Below are positions 27,470-38,447 of a stretch of 64,000 nucleotides of DNA, piece by piece (position 1 is the first letter of the stretch; every line of letters starts with the position of its first letter). The stretch covers positions 1 to 64,000 of the forward strand of contig NZ_CABHXX010000084.1 of assembly GCF_902170565.1 (NCBI RefSeq), written 5' to 3'. The DNA is from Yersinia thracica (GTDB lineage Bacteria; Pseudomonadota; Gammaproteobacteria; Enterobacterales; Enterobacteriaceae). The notes beneath the pieces are model-generated. The model saw only the letters and a list, made by a program, of their open reading frames with translations. It had not been told where the DNA came from and did not search any database. The position numbers and the translations under genes were made by a program.

Positions 27470-28462
27470 ATGGCTTATAACACTCCATTTGCTGCACAAC
27501 CTCCGGTTGCCTCTTCCGAGCTGCCACTAACATTGATTTCACTTGATGACTGGGTGCTGGTGACATTAACTGGCGCGGATCGCGTAAAGTATCTGCAAGG
27601 GCAAGTCACGGCGGATATTGATGCTTTGCCCACTGACCAACATGTGCTGTGCGCCCATTGTGATGCTAAAGGGAAAATGTGGAGCAATCTGCGGTTATTT
27701 TATCGCGGTGAAGGGCTGGCCTTTATCGAACGTCGCAGTGTGCTTGATAACCAGTTAAGAGAACTGAAGAAATATGCGGTGTTCTCCAAAGTGGCGATTG
27801 CCGCGCAACCTGACGCCGCTTTATTAGGGGTGGTGGGCGCACAGGCAAAAACTGCGCTGGCGGGCATTTTCGCCGAATTGCCTGATGCTGAGCACCCAGT
27901 GGTACAGCAAGGTAATAGCACGCTGTTGCATTTTTCACTGCCCGCCGAGCGCTTCTTGCTGGTGACTGATGCCGAGCAAGCGCAACAGTTAGTCGAAAAG
28001 CTGTCCGACCAAGCGCAGCTTAATGACAGTAAACAATGGCTGGCATTGGATATCGAAGCGGGCTTTCCTATCATTGATACCGATAACAGTGCGCAATTTA
28101 TTCCGCAAGCAACAAACATTCAGGCGTTGAATGGCATCAGCTTCAGTAAAGGCTGTTATACCGGGCAGGAAATGGTCGCCAGAGCAAAATACCGAGGTGC
28201 CAACAAACGCGCACTTTACTGGTTAGCGGGCAGCGCCAGTCGCGTGCCAACAGCCGGTGAAGATTTAGAATGGCAATTGGGTGAAAACTGGCGGCGTACC
28301 GGCTGTGTATTGGCCGCCATAGCGCTCAATGATGGCACGGTGTGGGTTCAGGCGGTGCTGAATAATGATTTGGCCGCCGACAGTGTGCTGCGCGTACGTG
28401 ATGATGCAGAAAGCCTGCTTAGTATTCAGCAGCTACCCTATTCATTGGCTGAAGATAAATAA
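27470..28462 (+). CDS. ygfZ: tRNA-modifying / Fe-S repair protein YgfZ
   Basis: 330 residues of the GcvT-like folate-binding family. The diagnostic motif KGCYTGQE, with its conserved Cys, lies at about 222-229. YgfZ supports folate-dependent Fe-S enzyme function, including MiaB. It is divergent from sdhE, as in E. coli. A terminator hairpin follows. Confidence 0.95.
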   Translation: MAYNTPFAAQPPVASSELPLTLISLDDWVLVTLTGADRVKYLQGQVTADIDALPTDQHVLCAHCDAKGKMWSNLRLFYRGEGLAFIERRSVLDNQLRELKKYAVFSKVAIAAQPDAALLGVVGAQAKTALAGIFAELPDAEHPVVQQGNSTLLHFSLPAERFLLVTDAEQAQQLVEKLSDQAQLNDSKQWLALDIEAGFPIIDTDNSAQFIPQATNIQALNGISFSKGCYTGQEMVARAKYRGANKRALYWLAGSASRVPTAGEDLEWQLGENWRRTGCVLAAIALNDGTVWVQAVLNNDLAADSVLRVRDDAESLLSIQQLPYSLAEDK

Positions 28463-28474
28463 TATTTAATACTG

Positions 28475-28503
28475 GGAGGCCGGGGTTATCCGACCTCCTA
28501 AAA
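28475..28503. terminator. Terminator between convergent ygfZ and hemolysin III genes
   Basis: GGAGGCCGG pairs with CCGACCTCC (one mismatch) around a 6-nt loop, followed by TAAAAA on the plus strand. It may serve both genes. Confidence 0.55.
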
Positions 28504-28511
28504 ATCATAGA

Positions 28512-29195
28512 TTAGACGTACAAATAAATCGCCATAAAGTGGCAAACACTGCCGCCCAGCACAAAACCGTGCCAAATAGCATGGCCGAAGCGAATGCGCT
28601 TAGAGGCGTAGAAAATCACCCCCAAGGTGTATAACAAGCCGCCAATCGCCAATAACGCTAACCCACCAATCTCAAGCTTTACCGCCAGCTGATAAATCAC
28701 AATCAATGACAGCCAACCCATCGTCAGGTAAGTCACTAATGACAACACTTCAAACCGATGCGCAAAGGCCAATTTGAAAATGACACCCACCAGTGCCAGC
28801 CCCCATATCACGGCCATCAAACCGCGGGCGAGGGGGGAATCCAGCCCCACTAATAGAAATGGTGTATATGTCCCGGCGATTAATATGTAAATGGCACAAT
28901 GGTCAAATTTTTGTAGCCAGAGCTTTGCCCTGCGATGTGGGATGGCGTGATACAAAGTTGAGGCCAAAAACAGCAAAATAATACTGCCGCCATACAGGCT
29001 ATAGCTGGTCAGCGCCTTGGTATCGGCCCCATTATCTAACGCCTGCACTAACAGCAAAACCAAACCGATAATCCCGAACACCACGCCAATACCATGGCTG
29101 ATGCTATTGGCTATTTCTTCCGCCCATGGGTAAGACGGTGTTGTTGCTACCCCAGGAGCGGCCGGGGCCGTGGGTATAACTGATTTATTCTTCAA
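28512..29195 (-). CDS. yqfA: Hemolysin III / PAQR-like membrane protein (YqfA)
   Basis: 227 residues with seven predicted membrane helices. The family motifs are E-x-A-N-S-I-S-H-G at about 25-33, S-x-x-Y-H in [30 protein letters not shown], and a C-terminal [18 protein letters not shown] with the paired His of the putative metal site. Despite the name, hemolysis is not established in enterobacteria. Confidence 0.92.
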   Translation of the reverse strand: MKNKSVIPTAPAAPGVATTPSYPWAEEIANSISHGIGVVFGIIGLVLLLVQALDNGADTKALTSYSLYGGSIILLFLASTLYHAIPHRRAKLWLQKFDHCAIYILIAGTYTPFLLVGLDSPLARGLMAVIWGLALVGVIFKLAFAHRFEVLSLVTYLTMGWLSLIVIYQLAVKLEIGGLALLAIGGLLYTLGVIFYASKRIRFGHAIWHGFVLGGSVCHFMAIYLYV

Positions 29196-29312
29196 TACTG
29201 ATTATCCTGAAAATGAATAGTTATCTCATCCGTTGAGCACAATGATTGTATAAAATACGAACTAAACCGGTACGGAAAAACTGCAAACAGATTAACTGAG
29301 AATAATTCCAGT

Positions 29313-29324
29313 GTACACGTGTAC
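29313..29324. promoter_or_regulatory. 12-bp perfect palindrome upstream of the HD gene
   Basis: GTACACGTGTAC is fully symmetric and lies in the 252-bp divergent gap between the hemolysin III family gene and the HD hydrolase. It could be a repressor site; no regulator can be named. Confidence 0.3.
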
Positions 29325-29447
29325 GCTTAAATATTCTGTCAATACATGTAACCCGCCATGTCTGTGGTTCAAAGTATTCAGGTGACAAATCTACTGGGAG
29401 CAGCAACACTGCTGCAATACCACAACGAAGGGTAACAGGGGTTTATT

Positions 29448-30050
29448 ATGTCATTAGCAGTGTTGGATTTTGGCCCACTCACCGAGACGATTCAGTTTCT
29501 GATGGAAATCGATAAGCTGAAAGATATCCAGCGCCGGACCAAAGTGATTGCCAGTCTGCGTCAGGAAAACTCAGCCGAGCACAGTTGGCATTTCGCAGTG
29601 GCGGCCATGAGTTTGGCCCCTTACGCCGGCTCGGATGTTGATATTAACCGCGTGATAAAAATGGCGCTGCTGCACGATATTGTCGAAATAGATGCCGGTG
29701 ATGTCATCGTTTATGATCTGGCAGCCAGAGCGGCTATTCATGAGCAAGAAGTGGCTGCCGCCAAGCGCTTATTTGGCATGCTGCCCCCCGCATTAGGCGC
29801 ACAATTTATGGCGCTGTGGGATGAGTATGAAGCGGAAGAAACTGCCGAGGCGCGCTTTGCGACTGTGTTGGATCGCATTCTGCCTATGCTGATTAACCTG
29901 CATACCGAGGGTCAAAGTTGGATAGAAAATGGCATTCGGTTGCAGCAAGTGCTGGAGCGCAACCAATTAGTTGCCGAATACTATCCTGAAATTTGGCAGC
30001 ATTTGCTGCCACAGTTGCAAGTAGCGCAGCAAAAGGGCTGGCTGAAGTAA
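29448..30050 (+). CDS. HD-domain phosphohydrolase (YfbR/HDDC2-like)
   Basis: 200 residues. The metal-binding HD pattern is complete: His in SAEHSWH (about 45-48), HD in LLHDIVEIDAGD (about 74-75) and a distal Asp in VLDRILPML (about 144). The closest described groups are 5'-deoxynucleotidases (YfbR, HDDC2), so a nucleotide or deoxynucleotide monophosphate is the likely substrate. The genomic context (upstream of gcvP, beside an SDR) gives no further clue. Confidence 0.85.
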   Translation: MSLAVLDFGPLTETIQFLMEIDKLKDIQRRTKVIASLRQENSAEHSWHFAVAAMSLAPYAGSDVDINRVIKMALLHDIVEIDAGDVIVYDLAARAAIHEQEVAAAKRLFGMLPPALGAQFMALWDEYEAEETAEARFATVLDRILPMLINLHTEGQSWIENGIRLQQVLERNQLVAEYYPEIWQHLLPQLQVAQQKGWLK

Positions 30051-30062
30051 CCAGATACCCGC

Positions 30063-30812
30063 TTATTTCCCACCGGCTAAATCCAACACACTGCCGGTGA
30101 CATAAGAGGCATTATCTGATAGCAGCCAGACGATGGCTTCTGCCACTTCTTGCGGATGCCCGCCGCGTTTCATTGGCAGTGAATTTTTTACCCGGTCAAC
30201 TCGGCCCGGCTCACCGCCGCTGGCATGTATATCGGTATAGATTAAACCCGGCCGAACCCCATTCACTCGGATGCCCTCTGCGGCCACTTCCAATGATAAA
30301 CCGGTCGTCAGCGTATCAATAGCCCCTTTGGAGGCGGCATAATCCAAATATTCCCCCGGCGCACCCAGACGCGCTGCGGCAGAAGAGACATTAACAATCG
30401 CGCCGCCATTGCCACCATGACGCAATGCCATGCGCTTGACGGCTTCGCGGCTACATAAAAAATAGCCCGTCACATTGGTGCTCAACACTCGATTAATGCG
30501 CTCAGCAGTTAACCCTTCGATGGTGGTTTGCGGGAATAAAATACCGGCATTATTGACCAGCGCGGTGATTGGCCCTAGCTGTGCTTCAAGCTTTTCGAAT
30601 AGCGCAATAACTTGATATTCATCGGAAATATCCGCCTGTATTGCCACCGCCAACCCACCCGCGGCGGCAATTTCAGCGACGACCTGCCGAGCGGCTTGTT
30701 CATCATTGATATAATTTACCGCGACCCGATAACCGTGCTTTGCCAGCAACAATGCCGTAGCACGGCCAATCCCCCGGCTGCCCCCTGTCACTAACGCGAC
30801 TTTTTTATGCAT
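30063..30812 (-). CDS. ygfF: SDR oxidoreductase YgfF
   Basis: 249 residues: TGGSRGIGRAT (about 8-18), NNAGI (about 87-91), catalytic Ser in NVSSAAAR, and YAASKGA with Tyr and Lys at about 158/162. It is the glucose-1-dehydrogenase-like SDR that stands next to gcvP in E. coli as well (YgfF). Its substrate is unknown. Confidence 0.88.
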   Translation of the reverse strand: MHKKVALVTGGSRGIGRATALLLAKHGYRVAVNYINDEQAARQVVAEIAAAGGLAVAIQADISDEYQVIALFEKLEAQLGPITALVNNAGILFPQTTIEGLTAERINRVLSTNVTGYFLCSREAVKRMALRHGGNGGAIVNVSSAAARLGAPGEYLDYAASKGAIDTLTTGLSLEVAAEGIRVNGVRPGLIYTDIHASGGEPGRVDRVKNSLPMKRGGHPQEVAEAIVWLLSDNASYVTGSVLDLAGGK

Positions 30813-30896
30813 CTCCCTTTTCCTTATTCAGCCGTAAATACTTCTCTTAATTTGCAGAGTAAGCGTAGCCATTAGCCAGGTAAATACCAATAAAGC

Positions 30897-30918
30897 AAAA
30901 GGGCCGCTTGCGCGACCC
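30897..30918 (-). terminator. gcvTHP operon terminator
   Basis: On the minus strand GGGTCGC-GCAA-GCGGCCC is followed by TTTTGCTTTATT, 20 bp beyond the gcvP stop codon. Confidence 0.7.
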
Positions 30919-30937
30919 TCTTCATTTACTGCCAGTA

Positions 30938-33817
30938 TTATTCGTAGTCGGAAATCGGCACACACGAGCAGAACAAATTACGGTCGCCGTACACATCATC
31001 CAGACGTTTTACGGTTGGCCAGTATTTATTCTCCATCACACCCGCGACCGGGAACACCGCCAGCTCTCGGCTGTAAGGATGCTGCCAGTCACCGACCAGC
31101 TCGCCCTGAGTATGCGGCGCATTCACTAACGGGTTGTCTTCCAGTGGCCATTCACCGCGGGCAACTTTCTCGATTTCCGCACGGATAGCCAGCATGGCAT
31201 CAATAAAGCGGTCCAACTCGACTTTACTTTCAGATTCTGTCGGCTCCACCATCAGTGTGCCCGCCACCGGGAAGGACATGGTTGGCGCATGGAAACCGAA
31301 ATCAATCAAGCGCTTGGCGATATCCATTTCGCTTATTCCAGTCGCTTCTTTCAGTGGGCGAATATCCAGAATACATTCATGCGCCACCCGGCCATCGTGG
31401 CCGGTATACAACACCGGATAAGCTTCTTTCAGCCGAGTTGCAATGTAGTTGGCATTCAGAATCGCCACCTGACTGGCTTGCTTCAGCCCATCGGCCCCCA
31501 TCATGCGGATGTACATCCAACTGATAGGTAAAATTGATGCACTACCAAAGGGTGCCGCCGAAACCGCACCTTGTTGGGTGGTCATGCCGTCAATTTGCAC
31601 CACACTGTGGCCAGGAACAAACGGCGCTAAATGCGCTTTAACACCAATTGGCCCCATGCCTGGGCCGCCACCGCCGTGTGGAATACAGAAAGTTTTATGC
31701 AAGTTTAAGTGGGAAACATCCGCGCCAATATAGCCCGGTGTAGTGATCCCAACCTGCGCATTCATGTTCGCGCCATCAAGATAAACCTGACCACCAAATT
31801 GATGAACAATCTGGCAAACTTCGCGGATGGTTTCTTCATACACACCGTGAGTCGACGGGTAAGTCACCATAATACAAGAGAGTTCATCGCCCGCTTCGCC
31901 CGCTTTTTGGCGCAAATCGTGCAAATCAATATTGCCTTGTTTATCACAGGCCACCACCACTACCGACATCCCGGCCATTTGTGCCGATGCCGGGTTGGTG
32001 CCGTGAGCAGAGCTTGGGATTAAACAGATATGGCGGCTTGCCTGATTGCGGCTTTCGTGATAGCGGCGAATGGCCAGCAGACCCGCATATTCGCCTTGCG
32101 CCCCCGAGTTTGGCTGCATACAAACTGCATCATAGCCGGTCAATTGCACCAGCCATTGTGACAGCTGGCCAATCATTTGCTGATAACCCGCAGCTTGTTC
32201 CGGCGGGCAGAATGGGTGCAATTCAGCGAACTCCGGCCAGGTGATCGGGATCATCTCGGCTGCGGCATTCAACTTCATGGTGCAAGATCCCAGCGGGATC
32301 ATCGCCTGATTCAGTGCCAAATCTTTGCGCTCTAAACGATGCATATAGCGCATCATTTCAGTTTCGCTGTGGTAACGGTTAAATACCGGATGAGTCAAAA
32401 TTGGATCTTGGCGCAACATAGTTGATTGAATTGACTGACTATTTTGGCTGATTTTGTCATCAAGCTGGTCAATATCCAAACCATGATTATCACCGACTAA
32501 CAGGGTGAACAGGGTTTGAAGATCTTCGCGAGAAGTGGTTTCATCCAGCGTGATGCCCACAGCGCCGTGAATATCCGTGCGCAGGTTAATACCGAAACTC
32601 AATGCACGGGCCAATACGGTGGCTTTATCTTTTACTTCGACCGTTAATGTGTCGAACCAATGCTGGAAACGTAGGGTCAGACCGGCTTGTTGCAAGCCCG
32701 CAGCCAGAATATCGGTCATGCGGTGAATACGGCCAGCAATACGCTGTAACCCTTGTGGGCCATGATAAACCGCGTACAAGCTGGCGATATTGGCCAGTAA
32801 AACTTGAGAAGTACAGATATTGGAGTTGGCTTTTTCGCGGCGGATATGTTGCTCGCGGGTCTGCATCGCCATACGCAGCGCGGTATTACCGGCGGCATCG
32901 CGCGATACGCCAATAATCCGGCCCGGCATTGAGCGTTTAAACTCATCGCGACAAGCAAAGAAAGCGGCATGTGGGCCACCGTAGCCCATTGGCACACCAA
33001 AGCGCTGAGCCGAGCCAAATACCACGTCAGCGCCCTGTTTACCCGGTGCCGTCAGCAGCACTAACGCCATGATATCAGCAGCAACACTGGTAATGATTTT
33101 GCGTTTTTTCAGCTCAGACAGTAGCGCTGAGTAGTCATGCAGCTCGCCAGTGGTACCGACTTGTTGCAGCAGCACCCCGAATACGCCCTCTAGCTCCAGC
33201 ACTTTTTCTGCGCGGTCAACAATCACTTCAAAACCAAAGGTTTCAGCACGGGTCCGCACCACATCGAGGGTTTGCGGATGGACATCATCGGCGACAAAGA
33301 AACGATTGGCGTCTTTGAGCTTACTGGCACGTTTCGCCAACGCCATAGACTCTGCGGCTGCGGTGGCTTCATCCAGTAAAGAAGCGGAAGCCAGATCCAG
33401 ACCGGTCAAGTCCTGGGTCAATTGCTGGAAATTCAGCAATGCTTCAAGGCGGCCCTGTGAAACTTCTGGTTGATAAGGAGTATAGGCGGTGTACCAGCCG
33501 GGGTTTTCCAGCATATTACGCAAGATAACCGGCGGGGTCAGAACCGGGCTGTAGCCCATGCCAATATAGGATTTATAGCGCTGATTCTGGCTGGCAATCC
33601 CTTTAAGCTCCGCCAGCGCCTGATGTTCTGTGGCGGCATCGCCCACGGGGGGTGGGCTTGGCAATTGGATATCTGCCGGAACAATCTGCTGGATCAAACT
33701 ACTTAACGAGCTGGTGCCAACGGCGGCCAACATTTGCTGTTGTTGTTCAGCTGAGGAGCCGATATGGCGCTGAATAAAAGCATCGTTATGTTCAAGCTGG
33801 CTGAGATTCTGAGTCAT
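30938..33817 (-). CDS. gcvP: Glycine dehydrogenase (decarboxylating), P protein
   Basis: 959 residues, the usual length for the homodimeric P protein. It has two PLP-transferase-like halves; the PLP lysine lies in [18 protein letters not shown] (C-terminal half, about residue 708). It decarboxylates glycine and passes the aminomethyl group to lipoyl-GcvH. It is the last gene of gcvT-gcvH-gcvP, 195 bp after gcvH. Confidence 0.97.
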   Translation of the reverse strand: MTQNLSQLEHNDAFIQRHIGSSAEQQQQMLAAVGTSSLSSLIQQIVPADIQLPSPPPVGDAATEHQALAELKGIASQNQRYKSYIGMGYSPVLTPPVILRNMLENPGWYTAYTPYQPEVSQGRLEALLNFQQLTQDLTGLDLASASLLDEATAAAESMALAKRASKLKDANRFFVADDVHPQTLDVVRTRAETFGFEVIVDRAEKVLELEGVFGVLLQQVGTTGELHDYSALLSELKKRKIITSVAADIMALVLLTAPGKQGADVVFGSAQRFGVPMGYGGPHAAFFACRDEFKRSMPGRIIGVSRDAAGNTALRMAMQTREQHIRREKANSNICTSQVLLANIASLYAVYHGPQGLQRIAGRIHRMTDILAAGLQQAGLTLRFQHWFDTLTVEVKDKATVLARALSFGINLRTDIHGAVGITLDETTSREDLQTLFTLLVGDNHGLDIDQLDDKISQNSQSIQSTMLRQDPILTHPVFNRYHSETEMMRYMHRLERKDLALNQAMIPLGSCTMKLNAAAEMIPITWPEFAELHPFCPPEQAAGYQQMIGQLSQWLVQLTGYDAVCMQPNSGAQGEYAGLLAIRRYHESRNQASRHICLIPSSAHGTNPASAQMAGMSVVVVACDKQGNIDLHDLRQKAGEAGDELSCIMVTYPSTHGVYEETIREVCQIVHQFGGQVYLDGANMNAQVGITTPGYIGADVSHLNLHKTFCIPHGGGGPGMGPIGVKAHLAPFVPGHSVVQIDGMTTQQGAVSAAPFGSASILPISWMYIRMMGADGLKQASQVAILNANYIATRLKEAYPVLYTGHDGRVAHECILDIRPLKEATGISEMDIAKRLIDFGFHAPTMSFPVAGTLMVEPTESESKVELDRFIDAMLAIRAEIEKVARGEWPLEDNPLVNAPHTQGELVGDWQHPYSRELAVFPVAGVMENKYWPTVKRLDDVYGDRNLFCSCVPISDYE

Positions 33818-34012
33818 TTGCTACACATTCCTGAATAGGGCATGGGACGGGAGATTTAACATACTTCATAGGGCGTAATTGTTGCAGACAGTTTGGACTC
33901 GGACAGCGCGCAGAAACCGGAGCGTACACCATGACCTTGTAAATCATGGCTACGTGAGGGTTTCGAGCACTGCCCAGGTTCAAAATGGCAAATAAAATAG
34001 CCCTAACTCCAT

Positions 34013-34408
<396 letters not shown>

Positions 34409-34464
34409 TTAAAAAGGGTAGAGCCAAAAAGTGTGGCTCGTAGAATTAGGTATACTCTAAATAA

Positions 34465-35562
34465 TTACAGCGCGACCGGCTTACCCGCCCGCACAAAACC
34501 CGGTTTTGTGACGCGCACCGGCATTTCACGGTTACGGATTTGCACCACAGCACTTTCACCTATCCCCGCAGGAACACGAGCCAGAGCAATACTGAAGCCC
34601 AGTGTCGGCGAGAATGACCCGCTGGTTATCACACCCACATGCTGATTACCTGAAGCATCAGAAAAATGCACCGGCAGTTCATTACGCAATACGCCTTTTT
34701 CAGTCATGATCAAGCCGACCAGTTGCTCAGTGCCGTCCGCACGCTGTTTTTCCAGAGCTTCGCGGCCAATAAACTGGCGGTCTTCTGGCAACCAGGCCAC
34801 TGTCCACCCCATATTGGCGGCGAGTGGCGAAATACTTTCGTCCATTTCCTGACCGTAGAGATTCATACCCGCTTCCAGGCGCAAAGTATCACGCGCACCA
34901 AGGCCGGCGGGCTTCACGCCAACGACTAGCAATTGTTGCCAGAATTCAACCACTTGTTCTTTCGGTAGCGCGATTTCATAACCTGCTTCGCCGGTATAAC
35001 CGGTGGTGGCGATAAACAAATCACCAGCCTGAATACCAAAGAACGGTTTCATTCCTGTAATCGCTTGTTGCTGCTCTGGAGTCAGTAAGGTCGCCACTTT
35101 CTGTTGCGCTGTCGGGCCTTGCACCGCCACCAGCGCTAAATCGTCGCGCACCGTCACACCCACCTGATAAGGCTCAGCATGCTGGATGATCCATTCCAGA
35201 TCTTTCTCTCGGGTGGAGGAGTTCACGACTAAACGGAAATAGTCTTCGCGCAGGAAGTAGACAATCAAATCATCGATAACACCGCCGGAAGCATTCAGCA
35301 TCGCAGTGTAAAGGGCTTTGCCCGGTTGGGTCAGTTTGGCAACATCATTGGCTAACAGATAACGCAAGAATTCACGGGTTCGGGCACCGTGTAAATCGAC
35401 AATTGTCATGTGCGAGACATCAAACATACCGGCATCTTGGCGCACGTTATGGTGCTCGTCGATTTGGGAACCATAATGCAATGGCATCATCCAGCCATGA
35501 AAATCTACCATGCGCGCACCGCACGCCACGTGTTGGTCATACAGCGGGGTCTGCTTAGCCAT
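34465..35562 (-). CDS. gcvT: Aminomethyltransferase, glycine cleavage T protein
   Basis: 365 residues. It has the T-protein folate-binding pattern (FDVSHM, then [30 protein letters not shown]) and the C-terminal barrel with [19 protein letters not shown]. It transfers the methylene unit to tetrahydrofolate, releasing ammonia. It is the first gene of gcvTHP; in E. coli the promoter upstream is controlled by GcvA, Lrp and PurR, but I could not place those sites with confidence here. Confidence 0.97.
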   Translation of the reverse strand: MAKQTPLYDQHVACGARMVDFHGWMMPLHYGSQIDEHHNVRQDAGMFDVSHMTIVDLHGARTREFLRYLLANDVAKLTQPGKALYTAMLNASGGVIDDLIVYFLREDYFRLVVNSSTREKDLEWIIQHAEPYQVGVTVRDDLALVAVQGPTAQQKVATLLTPEQQQAITGMKPFFGIQAGDLFIATTGYTGEAGYEIALPKEQVVEFWQQLLVVGVKPAGLGARDTLRLEAGMNLYGQEMDESISPLAANMGWTVAWLPEDRQFIGREALEKQRADGTEQLVGLIMTEKGVLRNELPVHFSDASGNQHVGVITSGSFSPTLGFSIALARVPAGIGESAVVQIRNREMPVRVTKPGFVRAGKPVAL

Positions 35563-35575
35563 TTTTCTCCCTCAA

Positions 35576-35703
35576 TATACCCTTCGCACTTGAAGCCGCA
35601 GGGGTGTTGGCTACATTCATTTTTGGCTACATTCATTTCATGAGTGTTTTGCATCGATTTCATCAACTACAACACAGCTACAGCGTGATGTATGACGGGT
35701 CTA
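35576..35703. repeat. Diverged ERIC-like inverted repeat with 16-bp tandem duplication
   Basis: It begins TATACCC...ACTTGAAG and ends GATGTATGACGGGTCTA, i.e. ERIC-type termini about 128 bp apart, 13 bp upstream of gcvT. Both ends resemble the TACCCGTCATACTTCAAG end of ERIC. The interior has lost ERIC similarity and holds a perfect tandem duplication of TTGGCTACATTCATTT (35607-35622 and 35623-35638). The rest of the 439-bp gcvT-ubiI gap holds the ubiI terminator and AT-rich sequence. Confidence 0.5.
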
Positions 35704-35891
35704 CGCAAACGATACCTTTTGCCCAACGTTATCACCGAATCCATCAGGTAACCATAAGGTAAAATAGGCAATAGCACAGATTAAAACGACAAAAGGCAGG
35801 GGCATTGTGCAGAGTTTTACACTGCAAAACTGCGCACAAAGGCACATAATTAACAATTAAAGCGTAAAAACTGCGATGTTATATAACGAAA

Positions 35892-35933
35892 CAACCAAAA
35901 CCCTGTCGGAATCAACTGATCAGGTTTTGGTTG
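35892..35933 (-). terminator. Terminator of the ygfB-pepP-ubiH-ubiI operon
   Basis: CAACCAAAACC pairs with GGTTTTGGTTG (11 bp, perfect); on the minus strand a TTTCGTT tract follows. It stands 68 bp beyond the ubiI stop codon. Confidence 0.65.
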
Positions 35934-36001
35934 TGTGTGAGAAAAACTAATGCGAAAACAAGGTTGGAATTAGATTATTTCAACTGAGAGGAGGAGCCTG
36001 G

Positions 36002-37216
36002 CTATTCACCCAACCAATCGGGCAAATCATTTAACCCCATCGCCTGGCGCACTAACTGCGGTTTTACACCCGGCAAATTATCTGCCAGTGTCAAGCCAAT
36101 ATCGCGTAACAGTTTTTTAGCCGGATGATCACCCGCAAACAATGAGCGGAAACCCTGCATGCTGGCAAGCATCATTGCGGCGCTGTGCTTACGGCGGCGT
36201 TCATAGCGGCGCAGATAAAGGTGCTGGCCGATATCTTTACCCTGACGCTGCAAGCGCCGGAGTTCAGACACCAGCTCGGCGGCATCCATAAAGCCCAGAT
36301 TCACGCCCTGCCCGGCCAACGGATGCACGGTATGTGCGGCGTCGCCAACCAGAGCCAGCCGGTGTGCCGCGAAACTACGTGCATAACGCCCCATTAGCGG
36401 GAAAGTTTGGCGCTCGCTTTCAAGCTGGCATTGCCCCAGCCGCATATCAAATGCCATTCCCAGCTCGCGATTAAACTGCTCCGCGGGCAATGTGGCTAAC
36501 TCGGCAGCGCGTTCAGGGGATAATGACCAGACAATCGTGCTAAGGTGCGGGTCGCTAAATGGCAAGAATGCCAGAATGCCATCACCGTGAAACACCTGCC
36601 GTGCCGTGGCCAGATGCGCCTCTTCTGTGCGAATCGTGGCCACCAGCGCATGATGGGCATAATCCCAAAATGTCAGTGGGATATCAGCATGTTGGCGTAA
36701 CCAAGAGTTCGCGCCATCAGCCCCAATCACCAACCGGGCGCTGAGCATCCGGTCATCCGTCAGAGTGATAAATGCTTCACTTTCGCCCCAAGCCACCTGT
36801 TTGATACTGGCGGGCGCCAGCAAAGTCACATCAACCAATTGGCTGGCTCGCTGCCACAGCGCCTGCTGAATCACTTGGTTTTCAATAATATGCCCGAGAT
36901 GGCTAAAACCATACTCATCGGCGTGGAAAGCAATTTTGCCAAAACTGTCCTGGTCCCACACTTCCATGCCGCTATAAGGGCTGGCGCGCAGCGCTAAGAT
37001 GTTTTCCCACACACCAATTTTTTGCAGTAAGCGCTCACTGGCCGCATTGATCGCCGAAACACGAAGCGCCAGCTCACCGGTCACCGGCGCAGATAGCGGC
37101 TCGGGTACGGGCTGGTGTTCCAGAACAGCAATGCGCAGGCCACTGCCTTGTAAGCCGCAGGCCAGTGCCAAGCCGACCATTCCACCACCGGCGATTACCA
37201 CGTCATATGATTGCAT
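36002..37216 (-). CDS. ubiI: 2-octaprenylphenol 5-hydroxylase UbiI (VisC)
   Basis: 404 residues, a class A flavoprotein monooxygenase. FAD-binding GGGMVGLALACGL lies at about 11-23, DG motif at VIGADGANSWLR (about 165), and the GD motif at LVGDAAHTVHPLAGQGVNLGFMDA. It does the aerobic C5 hydroxylation in ubiquinone synthesis, on the membrane face in the Ubi complex. It lies 49 bp after ubiH. Confidence 0.93.
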   Translation of the reverse strand: MQSYDVVIAGGGMVGLALACGLQGSGLRIAVLEHQPVPEPLSAPVTGELALRVSAINAASERLLQKIGVWENILALRASPYSGMEVWDQDSFGKIAFHADEYGFSHLGHIIENQVIQQALWQRASQLVDVTLLAPASIKQVAWGESEAFITLTDDRMLSARLVIGADGANSWLRQHADIPLTFWDYAHHALVATIRTEEAHLATARQVFHGDGILAFLPFSDPHLSTIVWSLSPERAAELATLPAEQFNRELGMAFDMRLGQCQLESERQTFPLMGRYARSFAAHRLALVGDAAHTVHPLAGQGVNLGFMDAAELVSELRRLQRQGKDIGQHLYLRRYERRRKHSAAMMLASMQGFRSLFAGDHPAKKLLRDIGLTLADNLPGVKPQLVRQAMGLNDLPDWLGE

Positions 37217-37265
37217 ACTGCCGTATTCCCTTATGATATATGAACTTTATTTACCCTATAGATTT

Positions 37266-38444
37266 TTAGCGCTTAACCCATCCCAATGTCCGCCGGGCGA
37301 AAATATCACGTATAGGGGGCAGATGCTCCATCGACATCAAAGCAAGATTACGCCCCACCACCAGCGGCCCATAGCGGTTGGCAAACAGGCGGATTAATCC
37401 ATCAGTGATGCCGATAGTCGCCTGTTGATCTTGTTGCCGCCGCTGTTGGTATTGGCTGAGTACTGCATAATCGCCGGGGTCTCTTCCCGCAAGGGCAGCT
37501 TGGGCAATAGTTTCAGCCAGTGACATCACATCGCGCAGCCCTAAATTAAAGCCCTGACCGGCAATCGGATGCAAAGTTTGAGCCGCATTGCCGACTAATG
37601 CCAGCCGATGGCTGACATGGCGCAAGGCGGTGAGCAATTGCAGTGGATAACTATGGCGCTTGCCGGCATGCAGCATTTTCCCTAGCCGCCAGCCGAAAGC
37701 CTGCTGTAGCTCGGACAGAAAACGGGTGTCATCCCAGCTATCCACCTGCTGTTTATTTTCTTTTGCATGGCACCAAACTAATGAACTGCGCCCTTGAGAC
37801 ATGGGCAGTAGCGCCAATGGCCCATGGCGGGTAAAGCGCTCAAAAGCACGCCCATTGGGCAATTCTGAGGTCGTGACATTGGCGATCACCGCGATTTGTT
37901 GGTAATCCTGCTGCTGCCACTGAATGTGACAGGCTTGAGCCAGTGCGGAATGAGAGCCATCCGCCGCCACCAACAGTTTAGCGCTGAGTTGTTGGCCATT
38001 ATCCAATGTCACCGTGGCAGATTCTGTCGTGCGCACCACATCAACCACTTTTGCCGGGCAATGTAAGGTCACACCCGGCGCTTTCTGTAACAATGCAAAT
38101 AGCCGATTGCCAGCATCAAACAGCTCAATGACCTGCCCCAGGGCCGGAACGCGATAATCTTGCGCCCGAAGATTCACAAAGCCGGAATGGCCGCTATCAC
38201 TAACGTGAACATGTTCAATGGCGGTGGCACAGTCTGCCAATGCTGACCAGAGGCCAATGCTATCCAATTGCTGACAGGTCCCCTGCGCCAATGCAATGGC
38301 TCTGGCATCAAAACCCGGATGTTGGCGGCTGTCAGGAAGATGTGCTTCAATCAGCGCCACCGGTACCGCCCCTTTAGTGAGGGATGAAATAGCCAGCGCC
38401 AGTGTCGCGCCAGCCATACCGCCACCAACAATTATCACACTCAT
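37266..38444 (-). CDS. ubiH: 2-octaprenyl-6-methoxyphenol hydroxylase UbiH
   Basis: 392 residues of the same monooxygenase fold: GGGMAGATLALAI (about 7-19), VAADGSHSALA, and LVGNAAQTLHPIAGQGFNLGLRD, where the usual GD is GN as in UbiH proteins. It carries out the C1 hydroxylation in ubiquinone synthesis. It starts 3 bp after pepP, in the pepP-ubiH-ubiI operon. Confidence 0.94.
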   Translation of the reverse strand: MSVIIVGGGMAGATLALAISSLTKGAVPVALIEAHLPDSRQHPGFDARAIALAQGTCQQLDSIGLWSALADCATAIEHVHVSDSGHSGFVNLRAQDYRVPALGQVIELFDAGNRLFALLQKAPGVTLHCPAKVVDVVRTTESATVTLDNGQQLSAKLLVAADGSHSALAQACHIQWQQQDYQQIAVIANVTTSELPNGRAFERFTRHGPLALLPMSQGRSSLVWCHAKENKQQVDSWDDTRFLSELQQAFGWRLGKMLHAGKRHSYPLQLLTALRHVSHRLALVGNAAQTLHPIAGQGFNLGLRDVMSLAETIAQAALAGRDPGDYAVLSQYQQRRQQDQQATIGITDGLIRLFANRYGPLVVGRNLALMSMEHLPPIRDIFARRTLGWVKR

Positions 38445-38447
38445 CAG

